Source: an uncultured Pelagibacteraceae bacterium (lineage in GTDB: Bacteria; Pseudomonadota; Alphaproteobacteria; Pelagibacterales; Pelagibacteraceae). Taken from it: DNA of 64,000 bases. The number at the start of each line of letters is the position of its first letter. Positions within the stretch are counted from its first letter, which is position 1. Location: the NCBI GenBank assembly GCA_902571135.1, contig CACGAU010000005.1, positions 1-64,000 of the forward strand, written 5' to 3'. Positions 40,976-50,774 of the stretch are shown here, piece after piece. A program made the position numbers and the translations under genes. The notes beneath the pieces were generated by a model, which was given only the letters and a program-made list of their open reading frames with translations, was not told where the DNA came from and searched no databases.

Positions 40976-41905
40976 TTATTTAGTTGTTCCAATCAATGAA
41001 ACCTCACAATCATCATATCCTGCTGTGAAACATTGTTTTAATGCTTGTGTTCTAGCTCTCCCTTTATCTTTATCTTCAAATCTAAACTGAACTGAAGGAT
41101 CGGATTTTCTTGATACAATTACAAAAAATTTAGTTGCACCTTTTGAACTATCAACTTTTTCAAATGAGGATTTTTTTTTGGTTTTTACTATTAAATTTTT
41201 ATAAGCATAAGTTGTAGAACCCGTTTCTCCAATTCTGTAAATTCCAATTTTAATATATGGTTTAGTTGGTCCGTAAGGTCCATCCGTTTTCTTCGTTAAA
41301 AGTGGGACGTCGTAATGATGGAGAATAAATTTATCATCAAGATAATATTTAACAGACAAAAATTTTGCTTTTTTTCGATATTCTATTTCAGCTTTAAATC
41401 GATAAGTTTTACCAGTTTCTAAAGTAATAAATTCTAGCATTTTACAATTTTCGGAAGAGCATGCTCCTTTAGGAAACTTTTGAATTATTTTCCAACCACC
41501 ATCTACACCTATCCAGGACGGAGGAGCTCCACTATTTCTTCCATCATGTATTTGAAAAATAGTTGATCTAGCTGATGGAGCACCATCAATTGTAATATCA
41601 GTTTCGAAAATAGTATGTCCTATTGGAAGTTTATGAGTTATTTCTTGTCTACCAGAATAAGGATAACCACCTGCTGGTTTCTTGTCTGTGGGACAGCTAC
41701 CTATATCTCCTTTATCAAGCTTAAAAACCACATCTGATAATTTGAATTCGTTTTTTGAATATTTTTTACTTTTTCCATTTACAATGAGAGACTCATCATT
41801 AACTACGCCACAAGAAATTCTCCACTTATTTTTATTTTTCCATTCTTTGGCTTGAACAGAAAAAAATATGAAAAAAGATAAAATTACTAATAGTACTTTT
41901 TTCAT
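40976..41905 (-). CDS. Exported jelly-roll/polysaccharide-lyase-like protein (third paralogue, divergent)
   Basis: Signal peptide MKKVLLVILSFFIFFSVQA; GYPYSGRQEITHKLPIGHTIFETDITI, TYRFKAEIEYRKKAKFLSVKYYLDDKF, PYIKIGIYRIGE. Confidence 0.6.
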   Translation of the reverse strand: MKKVLLVILSFFIFFSVQAKEWKNKNKWRISCGVVNDESLIVNGKSKKYSKNEFKLSDVVFKLDKGDIGSCPTDKKPAGGYPYSGRQEITHKLPIGHTIFETDITIDGAPSARSTIFQIHDGRNSGAPPSWIGVDGGWKIIQKFPKGACSSENCKMLEFITLETGKTYRFKAEIEYRKKAKFLSVKYYLDDKFILHHYDVPLLTKKTDGPYGPTKPYIKIGIYRIGETGSTTYAYKNLIVKTKKKSSFEKVDSSKGATKFFVIVSRKSDPSVQFRFEDKDKGRARTQALKQCFTAGYDDCEVSLIGTTK

Positions 41906-43042
41906 TTAACCTTTAATTACTTTGTAAACAATTTTTTTCCAATTATAATTTCTATATAATGAACTAATAACTATTATTCTTTTATTGTCTAAATCAATCA
42001 ATATATTTTGTCCTGCAAATCCGCTTAATCCTAAAATTTTTCTTTCTTTTTTTATTCCAAAAAGATCAAAATGGATTTGACCACCATATGATTTTGTATA
42101 AAGACCTACATCGGTTGAATGTTTTACGTTGTCTTTCTTTTTAATTCTATTTTTATAAATTGTTTTTAAATACTTGCCTGCACAAGTATCGTTATGCCAA
42201 TCTTCCATCATTGTTTTTGCAATTCTTAAGTAATCATATCTATCCGCATAAAAGGAATATCTTGCAGAAACAAAATCTCCATATCTTCTAGATTTTTGAA
42301 ATTGAACATTATTTTTAACTTTAACGTGCTCATTAAATACATTGTGTAATAATTTATCCCAATTATCACCTGCTTTATGTTTTACGTAATTCATGATTAC
42401 ATTGGTAGTTAAAGCGCTATAATTATAAATCAGTTTACTTTTTTCTGTGCCTCTTAAATATTTATCCTTTACTTTTACTAGACCAATAACATTCACGTTC
42501 TCTTCTGGCTTCTCACCTTTGATCCTATTGTCCGAACCAATATTTCTTCTTTCTCCAACCCATTTTTGATCTCCACCTTTCATATTCAGAAGATCAAGCA
42601 GTACCGCATCCTCGTAAAGAGTATCTTTAATTAAAGGCCAATCATTTAATTTTACATTAACACTGTCAATATAGCCTTCACAAATTGCGTGACCTGTTAC
42701 ATAAGACACTAAACTTTTGCCCATTGAATGTGAGGGTAACAAACCATCAATTATGTATTCTCCGCTACTAATTTTTTTAGGAATATCAGCAACATCAATA
42801 ACAATTTTATCATTCTCAAATAATAGATAGCTAATAATTCCTGTATCTTTATTTTTTTTAAATTCTTTTAAAACGTCTTTATCTTCTTTTAAATTTGATT
42901 GAAATTTGTAATGATCTTTTGAACCTTCTATAACCCATCCTCGATAATCTATTAGAGGGTAATCCCAAGTATTTTTATTTTTATTTGCGTAAGTAGAAGT
43001 TGAAAATATTAGTAAAAAAATAACAAGTACAAGTTTTTTCAT
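41906..43042 (-). CDS. Exported serine hydrolase (class C beta-lactamase/penicillin-binding-like)
   Basis: LLPSHSMGKSLVSYVTGHAICEGYID (SxxK context), YNYSALTTNVIMNY (YxN context). Confidence 0.75.
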   Translation of the reverse strand: MKKLVLVIFLLIFSTSTYANKNKNTWDYPLIDYRGWVIEGSKDHYKFQSNLKEDKDVLKEFKKNKDTGIISYLLFENDKIVIDVADIPKKISSGEYIIDGLLPSHSMGKSLVSYVTGHAICEGYIDSVNVKLNDWPLIKDTLYEDAVLLDLLNMKGGDQKWVGERRNIGSDNRIKGEKPEENVNVIGLVKVKDKYLRGTEKSKLIYNYSALTTNVIMNYVKHKAGDNWDKLLHNVFNEHVKVKNNVQFQKSRRYGDFVSARYSFYADRYDYLRIAKTMMEDWHNDTCAGKYLKTIYKNRIKKKDNVKHSTDVGLYTKSYGGQIHFDLFGIKKERKILGLSGFAGQNILIDLDNKRIIVISSLYRNYNWKKIVYKVIKG

Positions 43043-43045
43043 AAA

Positions 43046-44206
43046 TTAAGCTTTAAAAAGCTTGTCAGATAAATTTTGTAATTGATCTCCAAAGAAAACT
43101 TCTTTTTGAATTCTATTAAAATCTAAATCAAAAACTGTAGACATAGCAGAAGCATAAACAGATCGTGCATCAATTGTAGCATTTAAATCTCTACCATCAA
43201 AAAGCTCTTTTCGTTTTAGTCCTGGCCAATCAGTATGAACTTGGCTTTTCTTCACTAAACCTCCAGCTAAGAATACCGCAGTTCCGTAACCATGCTCTGT
43301 ACCGTTTCCACCATTTTTTTTAATTGTTCTTCCAAATTCTGTAACAGTTAAAATAATTGAATTTGCATAAGCTGTTCTAGATATTTTTAAATTTTGAATA
43401 ATCGTATCCATTTCAACTAAACATCTAGTATGAGTACCATTAATTCCGCCTTGTGCTGCGTGAGTATCAAAACCATTTACTTCAAATACTGCAACTCTTG
43501 GGCCATTTGGATTTGACAAAAGTTGTCCTGCTTTCATTGCAAGATTTTTATTATTTCTTTTATCGTAACTTGAACCAACACCCATCTGTTCATTTTTACG
43601 CTTTTTAATAAAATTCATCATGTCTAATAATTCTTCTTCTGAACTGTCGGCATAAACTGATTTTAAGAGATCAAGCGTTTCTTCTCTTGGAAGTCTTCCA
43701 TCCGCTGGATAATAATTGTCATTTTTAGGAACACCTCTTAACAATAATGGCATCGGCAAAGATAAAGCTAAACCTTCTGCCTTAAGATTTGCAAGCTTCA
43801 TTCCTCGACCAAGCCAACCAGTTTTTTCTTGATAAGGAACTCTTCCCCCTGACTCCATTAAATTTTGACCTTCAAAATGTGATCGAGCTGTATAAGGAAT
43901 ACTTGTTGCATGAACAATTGCACCAGTATTGTCGTGCCAACATTCGCTAAATCCCTTTAACTTAGGATGCAAAGCAAAGTCAGAGTCTAGTCTCATTGGA
44001 TTTTCAATTAAAATACCTTTTCTAATTTTTTCGAAATTTTTATCTCCAATAACAGGAACAGCACAAAGACCATCCATTCCTCCTCTAAGCATAATAACAA
44101 TTAAGTTTTTCTTTTTGGAAGTTGAGGCTAAAACTGGGAAATTAAATCCAGCTAAAAACAAAGAAGTTGCAGTTCCTTTTAAAAAATCTCTTCTTGATAT
44201 CTTCAT
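43046..44206 (-). CDS. DUF1501 family protein with Tat signal
   Basis: Twin-Arg start MKISRRDFLKGTATSLFLAGFNFPVLA; VIMLRGGMDGLCAVPVIGD; TEFGRTIKKNGGNGTEHGYGTAVFLAGG. Confidence 0.9.
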   Translation of the reverse strand: MKISRRDFLKGTATSLFLAGFNFPVLASTSKKKNLIVIMLRGGMDGLCAVPVIGDKNFEKIRKGILIENPMRLDSDFALHPKLKGFSECWHDNTGAIVHATSIPYTARSHFEGQNLMESGGRVPYQEKTGWLGRGMKLANLKAEGLALSLPMPLLLRGVPKNDNYYPADGRLPREETLDLLKSVYADSSEEELLDMMNFIKKRKNEQMGVGSSYDKRNNKNLAMKAGQLLSNPNGPRVAVFEVNGFDTHAAQGGINGTHTRCLVEMDTIIQNLKISRTAYANSIILTVTEFGRTIKKNGGNGTEHGYGTAVFLAGGLVKKSQVHTDWPGLKRKELFDGRDLNATIDARSVYASAMSTVFDLDFNRIQKEVFFGDQLQNLSDKLFKA

Positions 44207-45648
44207 GCTTTTAAAACCTCCGGTAAGTTAAATAATAATATATGTTTTTCCTCGTTAGTCTTTGCTTTCGATACAATTTTTAGAATTTTATCTGGATTAT
44301 CAAAATTATTACGAATTATTTTTTCATGAATATTTTCATCTAATTGGTCAGTCACATTGTATTTATGAAAAGCAGTTTTAGCGAACATTATTCTTCTTAT
44401 AATTAATTCCGTTGATAGCCAGTCTTTTTCAAGATCTGAAAATCCATTAGGTTGTTTTTGTCTATAAGGATGACAACCTAAGTCTTCTAAGAACCATGCT
44501 TGATTACTTATTTCTCCAAAAGGTTTAATACCCAATGGATGACTATCAATTAATTTTTCTTTAACTGGATATGAGTAAGTTGATCCTGACATATTTATTG
44601 TTGTAAGCCACCAGTTTTCAGGATTTTGAAATTTTCTATATTTATCAGTGTATTCAAATGCAACTTTGATTGCAGCCTTATGAACTTCTGGCAAAAACCC
44701 GTCTGATTGTTCCCACGCTTTTATGACTGGCGCGATCATTTGAGGTGTCGGTTCATCAGTAATTAAATATCTACAAAGCTTTGTTGCAATAAACTCTCTA
44801 CAAGATGGATGGTTAACTAAATCTTTTATTGCAAGATTTATTCCTTTCTTTCCACTTTTGTAAACTTTTCCTAATACTTGCTTCTTGCCTGGCTCATGTC
44901 TTTCTCTATCAAATTTTACATCATGACCATGATCCTTCCCCTTTGTCCACTTAGGTCTCCAACCAGTCATAACTTTTGCAAGTTCAATTACATCCTCTTG
45001 TGTATAACCCCCATCTGGAGAAATGGTATGAAGCTCCATTAGTTCTCTTGCATGATTTTCATTAATTGTAGCTGGTTCTTTTTCTCTTTTTCTCCATTCC
45101 GATCTGCCGCTTTCAGATTTAGGACCTACATTATCTTTATTATCTAAGTGCATAATCATTGGCCAAGCTAGAGTTGCTTCTGTTGCCATCGTCTCAAAAT
45201 TTTTATCCATATTAGCTCTTAAAAATTCTCTCTGATAAGCTCCAGTAGAATACGAACCTAATGTTTGTGTGTCACTTATCGTAAAATGATTTCCCCAAAA
45301 ATACCATAGCTTAGCTAAAACTGGATGATCGCCCCTTAAACCTTCAGCATGTCTAATACATAGTTCATTAGCTGGCCAAAGCTGTTTTCCAGTATCAGCC
45401 TCTAATTTACGTTCAGCTCTTCTGAAACCTTCTGGATCATTTTTATATTTTTTTCTTAATGTAGTATTTTCTTCAACCCTTTGGGTGATCCAATACTTTC
45501 TCATTTCTTTTTCAGAATAGATATGTTTTCCTTTCCAGTTAAATTCTGGAATTGACTCAACTTGTTTTTGAGCCCAAACTAACGGATCAGAGGGTGCTTT
45601 TTCATCTGGTTTTAAGCCAAAGGCAACTTTTCTAAAAAAATTCTTCAT
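44203..45648 (-). CDS. DUF1800 family protein
   Basis: LWYFWGNHFTIS, NENHARELMELHTISPDGGYTQEDVIELAKVMTGW; adjacent to DUF1501 as is typical. Confidence 0.9.
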   Translation of the reverse strand: MKNFFRKVAFGLKPDEKAPSDPLVWAQKQVESIPEFNWKGKHIYSEKEMRKYWITQRVEENTTLRKKYKNDPEGFRRAERKLEADTGKQLWPANELCIRHAEGLRGDHPVLAKLWYFWGNHFTISDTQTLGSYSTGAYQREFLRANMDKNFETMATEATLAWPMIMHLDNKDNVGPKSESGRSEWRKREKEPATINENHARELMELHTISPDGGYTQEDVIELAKVMTGWRPKWTKGKDHGHDVKFDRERHEPGKKQVLGKVYKSGKKGINLAIKDLVNHPSCREFIATKLCRYLITDEPTPQMIAPVIKAWEQSDGFLPEVHKAAIKVAFEYTDKYRKFQNPENWWLTTINMSGSTYSYPVKEKLIDSHPLGIKPFGEISNQAWFLEDLGCHPYRQKQPNGFSDLEKDWLSTELIIRRIMFAKTAFHKYNVTDQLDENIHEKIIRNNFDNPDKILKIVSKAKTNEEKHILLFNLPEVLKA

Positions 45649-45750
45649 ATTTTTATTTGTTGTCCCTTGTTTTACAAGTCAGCACAACCAGACTTGCTCC
45701 ATAAATGTTATGTTATAAAAATCAAGTTTTGAAGTCAATTATAAATAAAT

Positions 45751-46620
45751 TTATTTTATTTTATCAATCTCATGAATGTTTGTTAAAGAATTTTTAAACT
45801 CATCAATATTTTCTCTTAAAGCTAAACTAGAAATTGAATAAATCATTATTAATAACAAAACTAAAGGTAACGATGTAATTACTGAAGCGTAGCTTTTGAT
45901 CAGTAATATATAGAAAATAATAAACAAAGCTGATCGAATAAGAACTGTTTTTCTAAATACACTAATTATTGAAAGTGAATGTTTTAACAAACTAAAGAAA
46001 CTCATCTGAGACGGGCCAAAATATCTCTTACCTCTTGTAGAAGGAATTGAAATTAATTCTTTTTCTATTTTTTTTAGAGAACCAGAAAAACTATTCCACG
46101 TAGCTTTTTCATCTAGTAGTTTCTTTACAGTTGATTTTGATAGACATGTGAAGTTACCAAATTTAATCGATTGTCCAGTGAATGCTAAAGTTAGAAACTT
46201 ATGAAATCGATAACATAATTGAAAAAATAATCCTTCAGATCTCTTAACTCTTTCACCAATAATAGATTTTTCACTAGATTGTTCTGAAAGTTGAATGAAA
46301 TTTTTAATTTCTTCAGGTCTGTCTTCTCCGTCTCCATCCATAGGAATGACAAAATCGAACTCTTTTTTCTCAAAGATATATTTCAAGCCAGATGCGATGC
46401 ATCTTGCATGGCCTCTATTTTCTTTCATATTTATTATCTCTATAGAGCTAATGTTTTCTATATTTGGATAGGTATCAATTATCTGTTGTGATGATGCATC
46501 ATTTATAACAACTATTGATATCTCATGATTTAAATCTTTTATTTCATGGTTAATATTTTCAATAAGTAATTTTAAAGACTCTCTATCGTTATAAATTGGA
46601 ATTAAAACTACATATTTCAT
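45751..46620 (-). CDS. Glycosyltransferase family 2
   Basis: VLIPIYNDRESLKLLIENI, VVINDASSQQ, FVIPMDGDGEDRPEEI; C-terminal TM segments. Confidence 0.9.
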   Translation of the reverse strand: MKYVVLIPIYNDRESLKLLIENINHEIKDLNHEISIVVINDASSQQIIDTYPNIENISSIEIINMKENRGHARCIASGLKYIFEKKEFDFVIPMDGDGEDRPEEIKNFIQLSEQSSEKSIIGERVKRSEGLFFQLCYRFHKFLTLAFTGQSIKFGNFTCLSKSTVKKLLDEKATWNSFSGSLKKIEKELISIPSTRGKRYFGPSQMSFFSLLKHSLSIISVFRKTVLIRSALFIIFYILLIKSYASVITSLPLVLLLIMIYSISSLALRENIDEFKNSLTNIHEIDKIK

Positions 46621-47942
46621 CTATCTTGATCCTACACAAATATTATCAAGACACATATAATCTTTCAATTGATCAAGTTTTTCTCTTTCAACAGAGCCTT
46701 CCCAAACTGGTCTTGATTTTAAATGGTATGAAAGATTTCCAGCATTCCATTCATCTCCCAAAACTACATTTATTTTTGAGTCAAATTGCTGATCCCAAGC
46801 ATATTGTGTTTTTACAGCAATTTCTTTACCCATATAATCAGTTCTTTTATCTTCATTCGAGATTGAAACATAAGCGTAAAGTCCTGGTGATAAAAAGAAA
46901 AAGAATATAAATCCAATCATGAATGGTTTTAATTTTTTAAGATTAATTTGAGCTTGTAACAAATAAACAAATAGTGAACCAAAAAATAAATAAAATGGTG
47001 TCATCCACATTGTTCTTATTTTTGATCCAGTGATTAATGAAGTTAAAAGCATTAAAACAATTGGCAAAATATTAATAGCTATTAAAAAAAGTAAATTTTT
47101 ATCTTTAAAATTAATTTTTAAGTTTATTTTTTTTACTAGTAACCAAATTAAAATAAAAAATGGAATTAGTATTCCTATTTGTTTTGCCAAAAAGGTTAAT
47201 GGATATTTAATATGATCTATAAAGCTAGATTGTTCTAAGCCAGTTCTAGCCAATCCATATGTAATTGTAATAAAATCATTATTATATAGCCATATAAAAT
47301 GTGGAACCAAAACTACTAAGAAAACTTCGATAGTGATGAGATATTTAAAATCAAACTTTCTCTCCTTTTTGAAAAAAATTAAATAAATAAACAAAAGATC
47401 GATGGATGCTAACAAATAAATAAATAAATATTTTGACAAGAATCCAAAAGCAGCAAACAAACCTACTAAAAAACAATCTAAAAACTTTATTTCTTTACCA
47501 CTATATATTTTCCAGAAATAATAAACTGTTAAAGACCAAAAAGGTAATTGACAAACATTTACATTAAATTCTGGTGTAGTGAAATTGTAAAAATAAATTG
47601 CCTCGATTAATAATACCGAAATTAAACCTAATAATTTATTGTTAAATATTTCATTTGAAAATTTAAAAACATAATAAAAAGATATAATTACAAAAATTTG
47701 ACTCAAAAGATAATAAACCCAATCTTGTGATCCAAAAATTTGATAAAAAACTTCTGAAAAAAAGCACTCATGGGTGGATGTTTATTAAATCCCCAATCTA
47801 AATTACTTCCCCAAGCCAAAGCTTCGATTGTATCCAGTGGTAAATTATGATTTGTAAGTGATGGAATCAGTGTCCAAAAAATTAGATGAGCTGTAACAAA
47901 AATATAAAAAACATTATTAATATTTTTGTTATTAATGGTCAT
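46621..47942 (-). pseudogene. GT39/ArnT-like membrane glycosyltransferase split by a -1 frameshift in a 7-nt homopolymer (47757-47763)
   Basis: ORFs 47703..47942 and 46621..47706 join if one base is added to the A7 run: ...KHPPMSAFF+SEVFYQIFGSQDWVYYLLSQIFVIISFYYVF.... Confidence 0.75.
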
Positions 47943-48020
47943 TTATAAATATTTATATTAATTAAGCTTGCTTGACACCCCTAATTTGCTGAATATACTG
48001 CGATCGATTAAAATTAAGCT

Positions 48021-48536
48021 ATGCCAAAGACTGCTAAAGCAAAGAAAAAAGTATCAAAACCTAAAACAAAAGTTGTAAGTAAAGCGAAACCAACTTCGAC
48101 TAAAGTTGTTTCGCAAGGTCCTGTAAAAATTTCAAAAACTTATGTTCCGAAAGATACTGAAAAATATATGTGTGAAAAACATAAAGTCTATTTCAGAATT
48201 AGACTAACTGAATGGAAGAAGGAACTAATCAAAGCTAACAATGAAGCTCTTTATAATGGCGCGATGGATGACAATAACATTTCAGCTGATATTGTTGACC
48301 AGGCTAACTCATATATTGATAGCAATGTAGAGATGAAAGCAATTAATAGACAAATTAAATTAATTTCAGAAATTGATAAGGCGTTGAGAAGAATTAGAGA
48401 AGATACTTATGGTTATTGTTTAGATACAGCAGAACCAATAGGATTAAAAAGATTAATGGCAAGACCTGTTGCTAAATATACTATTGCTGCACAAGAAAAG
48501 CATGAAAAAGAGGAAAAAGTTCATGCTGATGACTAA
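48021..48536 (+). CDS. dksA: DksA/TraR family protein with degenerate zinc finger
   Basis: LIKANNEALYNGAMDDNNISADIVDQANSYIDSNVEM...IDKALRRIREDTYGYCLDTAEPIGLKRLMARPVAKYTIAAQEKHE. Confidence 0.85.
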   Translation: MPKTAKAKKKVSKPKTKVVSKAKPTSTKVVSQGPVKISKTYVPKDTEKYMCEKHKVYFRIRLTEWKKELIKANNEALYNGAMDDNNISADIVDQANSYIDSNVEMKAINRQIKLISEIDKALRRIREDTYGYCLDTAEPIGLKRLMARPVAKYTIAAQEKHEKEEKVHADD

Positions 48537-48538
48537 AA

Positions 48539-48655
48539 ATGAAAAAGAAATCATCTAAGCAAAATTCAATCTCGTTCCTATTTGCTAAGAAATATATTTA
48601 TTTTTACTATCCTTTTTTCTGGATTGTCTTGTTGATATATTTATTTTTGAAATGA
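48539..48655 (+). CDS. Putative 38-aa membrane peptide
   Basis: Hand translation MKKKSSKQNSISFLFAKKYIYFYYPFFWIVLLIYLFLK*; starts just after the dksA stop; not in the ORF track. Confidence 0.4.
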   Translation: MKKKSSKQNSISFLFAKKYIYFYYPFFWIVLLIYLFLK

Positions 48656-48747
48656 ATAAAAAATTAATTTTAATTATTATTGTAATTGTTGCTATTGAAT
48701 TTTCAGGTTATGGAATTCTTAGCACTCTTTATAGGTTATTTGGATAA
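48652..48747 (+). CDS. Putative 31-aa membrane peptide, ATGA overlap with the preceding ORF
   Basis: Hand translation MNKKLILIIIVIVAIEFSGYGILSTLYRLFG*. Confidence 0.4.
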   Translation: MNKKLILIIIVIVAIEFSGYGILSTLYRLFG

Positions 48748-48751
48748 ATCT

Positions 48752-49378
48752 TTAAGGTTTAGGAATTTTGGCTTCCTTATCCATAAAAGCGTAACCTTTA
48801 ATAACAGCTTCACGATCTGCTATTTCTAAATACCATCTAGATAAATTTTTATAATTTTTCAAACCAATATCATGCCATTCATGTCTTGCCATCCATGGCC
48901 AGGTTGCAATATCAGCAATTGTGTATTCAGGACCTGCAAGAAATTTAGACTCTTTCAATCTTGTGTCTAATTCTCCATAAATTCTCTTAGTAATTTTAAA
49001 ATATCTTTCCTCCCCAAATTCACTTTTGCCTGGATTGTAATGATGAAATTGATGATGTTGACCGATCATAGGTCCAACAGTTCCCATTTGAGCCATCAAC
49101 CACTGATTAATAACCAGTCTATCTTTTTCATTGTAAAATTTTCCACTTTTATCACCAAGATACATTAAGATTGCACCAGACTCGAATATACTTTTATTGT
49201 TCTCATGATCAATAATGACAGGAATTTTTCCAAACGGACTTAGCTTTATGAATTCTGGTTTGAATTGTTCATCTTTACCTAAATCAACTTTGGTTACTTT
49301 GTACTCATAACCAATTTCCTCAAGCATAATACTTATTTTCCATCCATTTGGAGTGTTGGCAGAAAAAAGTTCTATCAT
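48752..49378 (-). CDS. Glutathione S-transferase family protein
   Basis: LFSANTPNGWKISIMLEEIGYEYKVTKVDL, FGKIPVIIDHENNKSIFESGAILMYLGDK. Confidence 0.92.
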   Translation of the reverse strand: MIELFSANTPNGWKISIMLEEIGYEYKVTKVDLGKDEQFKPEFIKLSPFGKIPVIIDHENNKSIFESGAILMYLGDKSGKFYNEKDRLVINQWLMAQMGTVGPMIGQHHQFHHYNPGKSEFGEERYFKITKRIYGELDTRLKESKFLAGPEYTIADIATWPWMARHEWHDIGLKNYKNLSRWYLEIADREAVIKGYAFMDKEAKIPKP

Positions 49379-50391
49379 TTTTTAACGCCAAGTCTTTCTT
49401 GTGCAGCTTTAGACGTAGTTGTAAATTCAAATCTTAATCTTTCATCAGGTTTAGCATATTTAAAACAGCCTCTAGCTGCCAATGCGCCCTCATGGAAACC
49501 TGAAAGAATTAATTTCAATTTTCCAGGATAAGAACAAATATCTCCAATTGCAAATATTCCATTTACATTGGTTTCGAAGTTTTCTGTATTTACCTGAACA
49601 GTTTTTTTATCAATATTTAACCCCCAATCTAAAATAGGACCAAGTTGCATAATCAAGCCAAAAAAACCTAACACATAATCAGATTTAATCTCCTTAATTT
49701 CACCTTCGTCGTGTTTTATTTTAAGAGTTTCAATTTGTTGTTCTCCACTTACAGAATCCATTTGATACTTTGTATATAAATTTAATTTTCCTTGATCATT
49801 AAGCTCTTTTACTTTTTGAACGCTTGCTTCTGCACCACTAAAACCATCTCTTCTATGAATTAAGTTTACTTTAGAGTTATTTGACAATTCAATTGCCCAG
49901 TCTAATGCTGAGTCTCCTCCACCAAAAATTGAGATAGTTTTATCTTTGAATATTGATTTATCTTTAATTGAGTAAAATAAAGATTTACCTTCAAATTTTT
50001 CACATTCTTTTACTGAAAATTTTCTAGGCTCAAAAGAACCAACACCACCAGCTATTACAATTGCTGCAACATCAAACTCTACTCCACCAGAAGTTTTAAC
50101 ATGCCATCTATTTTGATTTTTTTTTAACTCTTCTACTCTTTCATTTAAATGAAATTTGACATTGAAAGGTTTAATTTGTTTTAGAAGATTATTAGTTAAT
50201 TCTTCACCAGTACACTCAGGAACTGCTGGAATGTCATAAATAGGTTTGTCGGGATAAAGCTCAATACATTGACCTCCAGCTTTATCAAGATTATCTACTA
50301 TCTCGCAACTCAAACCTATAATTCCAAGTTGATGAGCACAAAATAATCCTGTTGGTCCTGCTCCAATAATTAAAACATCTGTTTTATTCAT
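49375..50391 (-). CDS. Ferredoxin/flavodoxin-NADP reductase, thioredoxin-reductase-like
   Basis: VLIIGAGPTGLFCAHQLGIIGLSCEIVD, ISIFGGGDSALDWAIELS, GIFAIGDICSYPGKLKLILSGFHEGALAA; no CxxC redox motif. Confidence 0.9.
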   Translation of the reverse strand: MNKTDVLIIGAGPTGLFCAHQLGIIGLSCEIVDNLDKAGGQCIELYPDKPIYDIPAVPECTGEELTNNLLKQIKPFNVKFHLNERVEELKKNQNRWHVKTSGGVEFDVAAIVIAGGVGSFEPRKFSVKECEKFEGKSLFYSIKDKSIFKDKTISIFGGGDSALDWAIELSNNSKVNLIHRRDGFSGAEASVQKVKELNDQGKLNLYTKYQMDSVSGEQQIETLKIKHDEGEIKEIKSDYVLGFFGLIMQLGPILDWGLNIDKKTVQVNTENFETNVNGIFAIGDICSYPGKLKLILSGFHEGALAARGCFKYAKPDERLRFEFTTTSKAAQERLGVKK

Positions 50392-50712
50392 CTAACCTTG
50401 CTTTGATGGAATGTTTACTTCTAATCCATCTAAATCATCTGAAACTGTAATCTGACAACTTAACCTGCTATTATTTTTTGGTTCAAATGCCATATCAAGC
50501 ATATCTTCCTCACCATCCTCTTTTGCTGGAAGCTTATCTAACCATTCTTGTTTGACATAAACATGGCAGGTAGCACACGCCATTCCTCCCCCACAATCTG
50601 CATCAATTCCTGGAATATCATTTTGAATTGCACCTTCCATTACAGTTAATCCTTTTTGAACATCAACTGTATGAGTTTTGTTATCGTGAGTGTGGTATGT
50701 AATTTTTGCCAT
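50392..50712 (-). CDS. 2Fe-2S ferredoxin
   Basis: [18 protein letters not shown] ... NSRLSCQI cysteine ligands. Confidence 0.95.
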   Translation of the reverse strand: MAKITYHTHDNKTHTVDVQKGLTVMEGAIQNDIPGIDADCGGGMACATCHVYVKQEWLDKLPAKEDGEEDMLDMAFEPKNNSRLSCQITVSDDLDGLEVNIPSKQG

Positions 50713-50774
50713 GCGTTATATATAGTTTCTTATCTAAATTGAACAAGTAAGTAAAATCATACTTAGTATATTTT

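Noticed and set aside
43929-44231. 100-aa plus-strand ORF opposite DUF1501
   Set aside because: Antisense to a conserved gene; no recognisable motif.
46596-46910. 104-aa plus-strand ORF opposite the GT39-like gene, and the 46191-46373/46291-46491 ORFs
   Set aside because: Antisense or out-of-frame to glycosyltransferase coding sequence; low-complexity composition.
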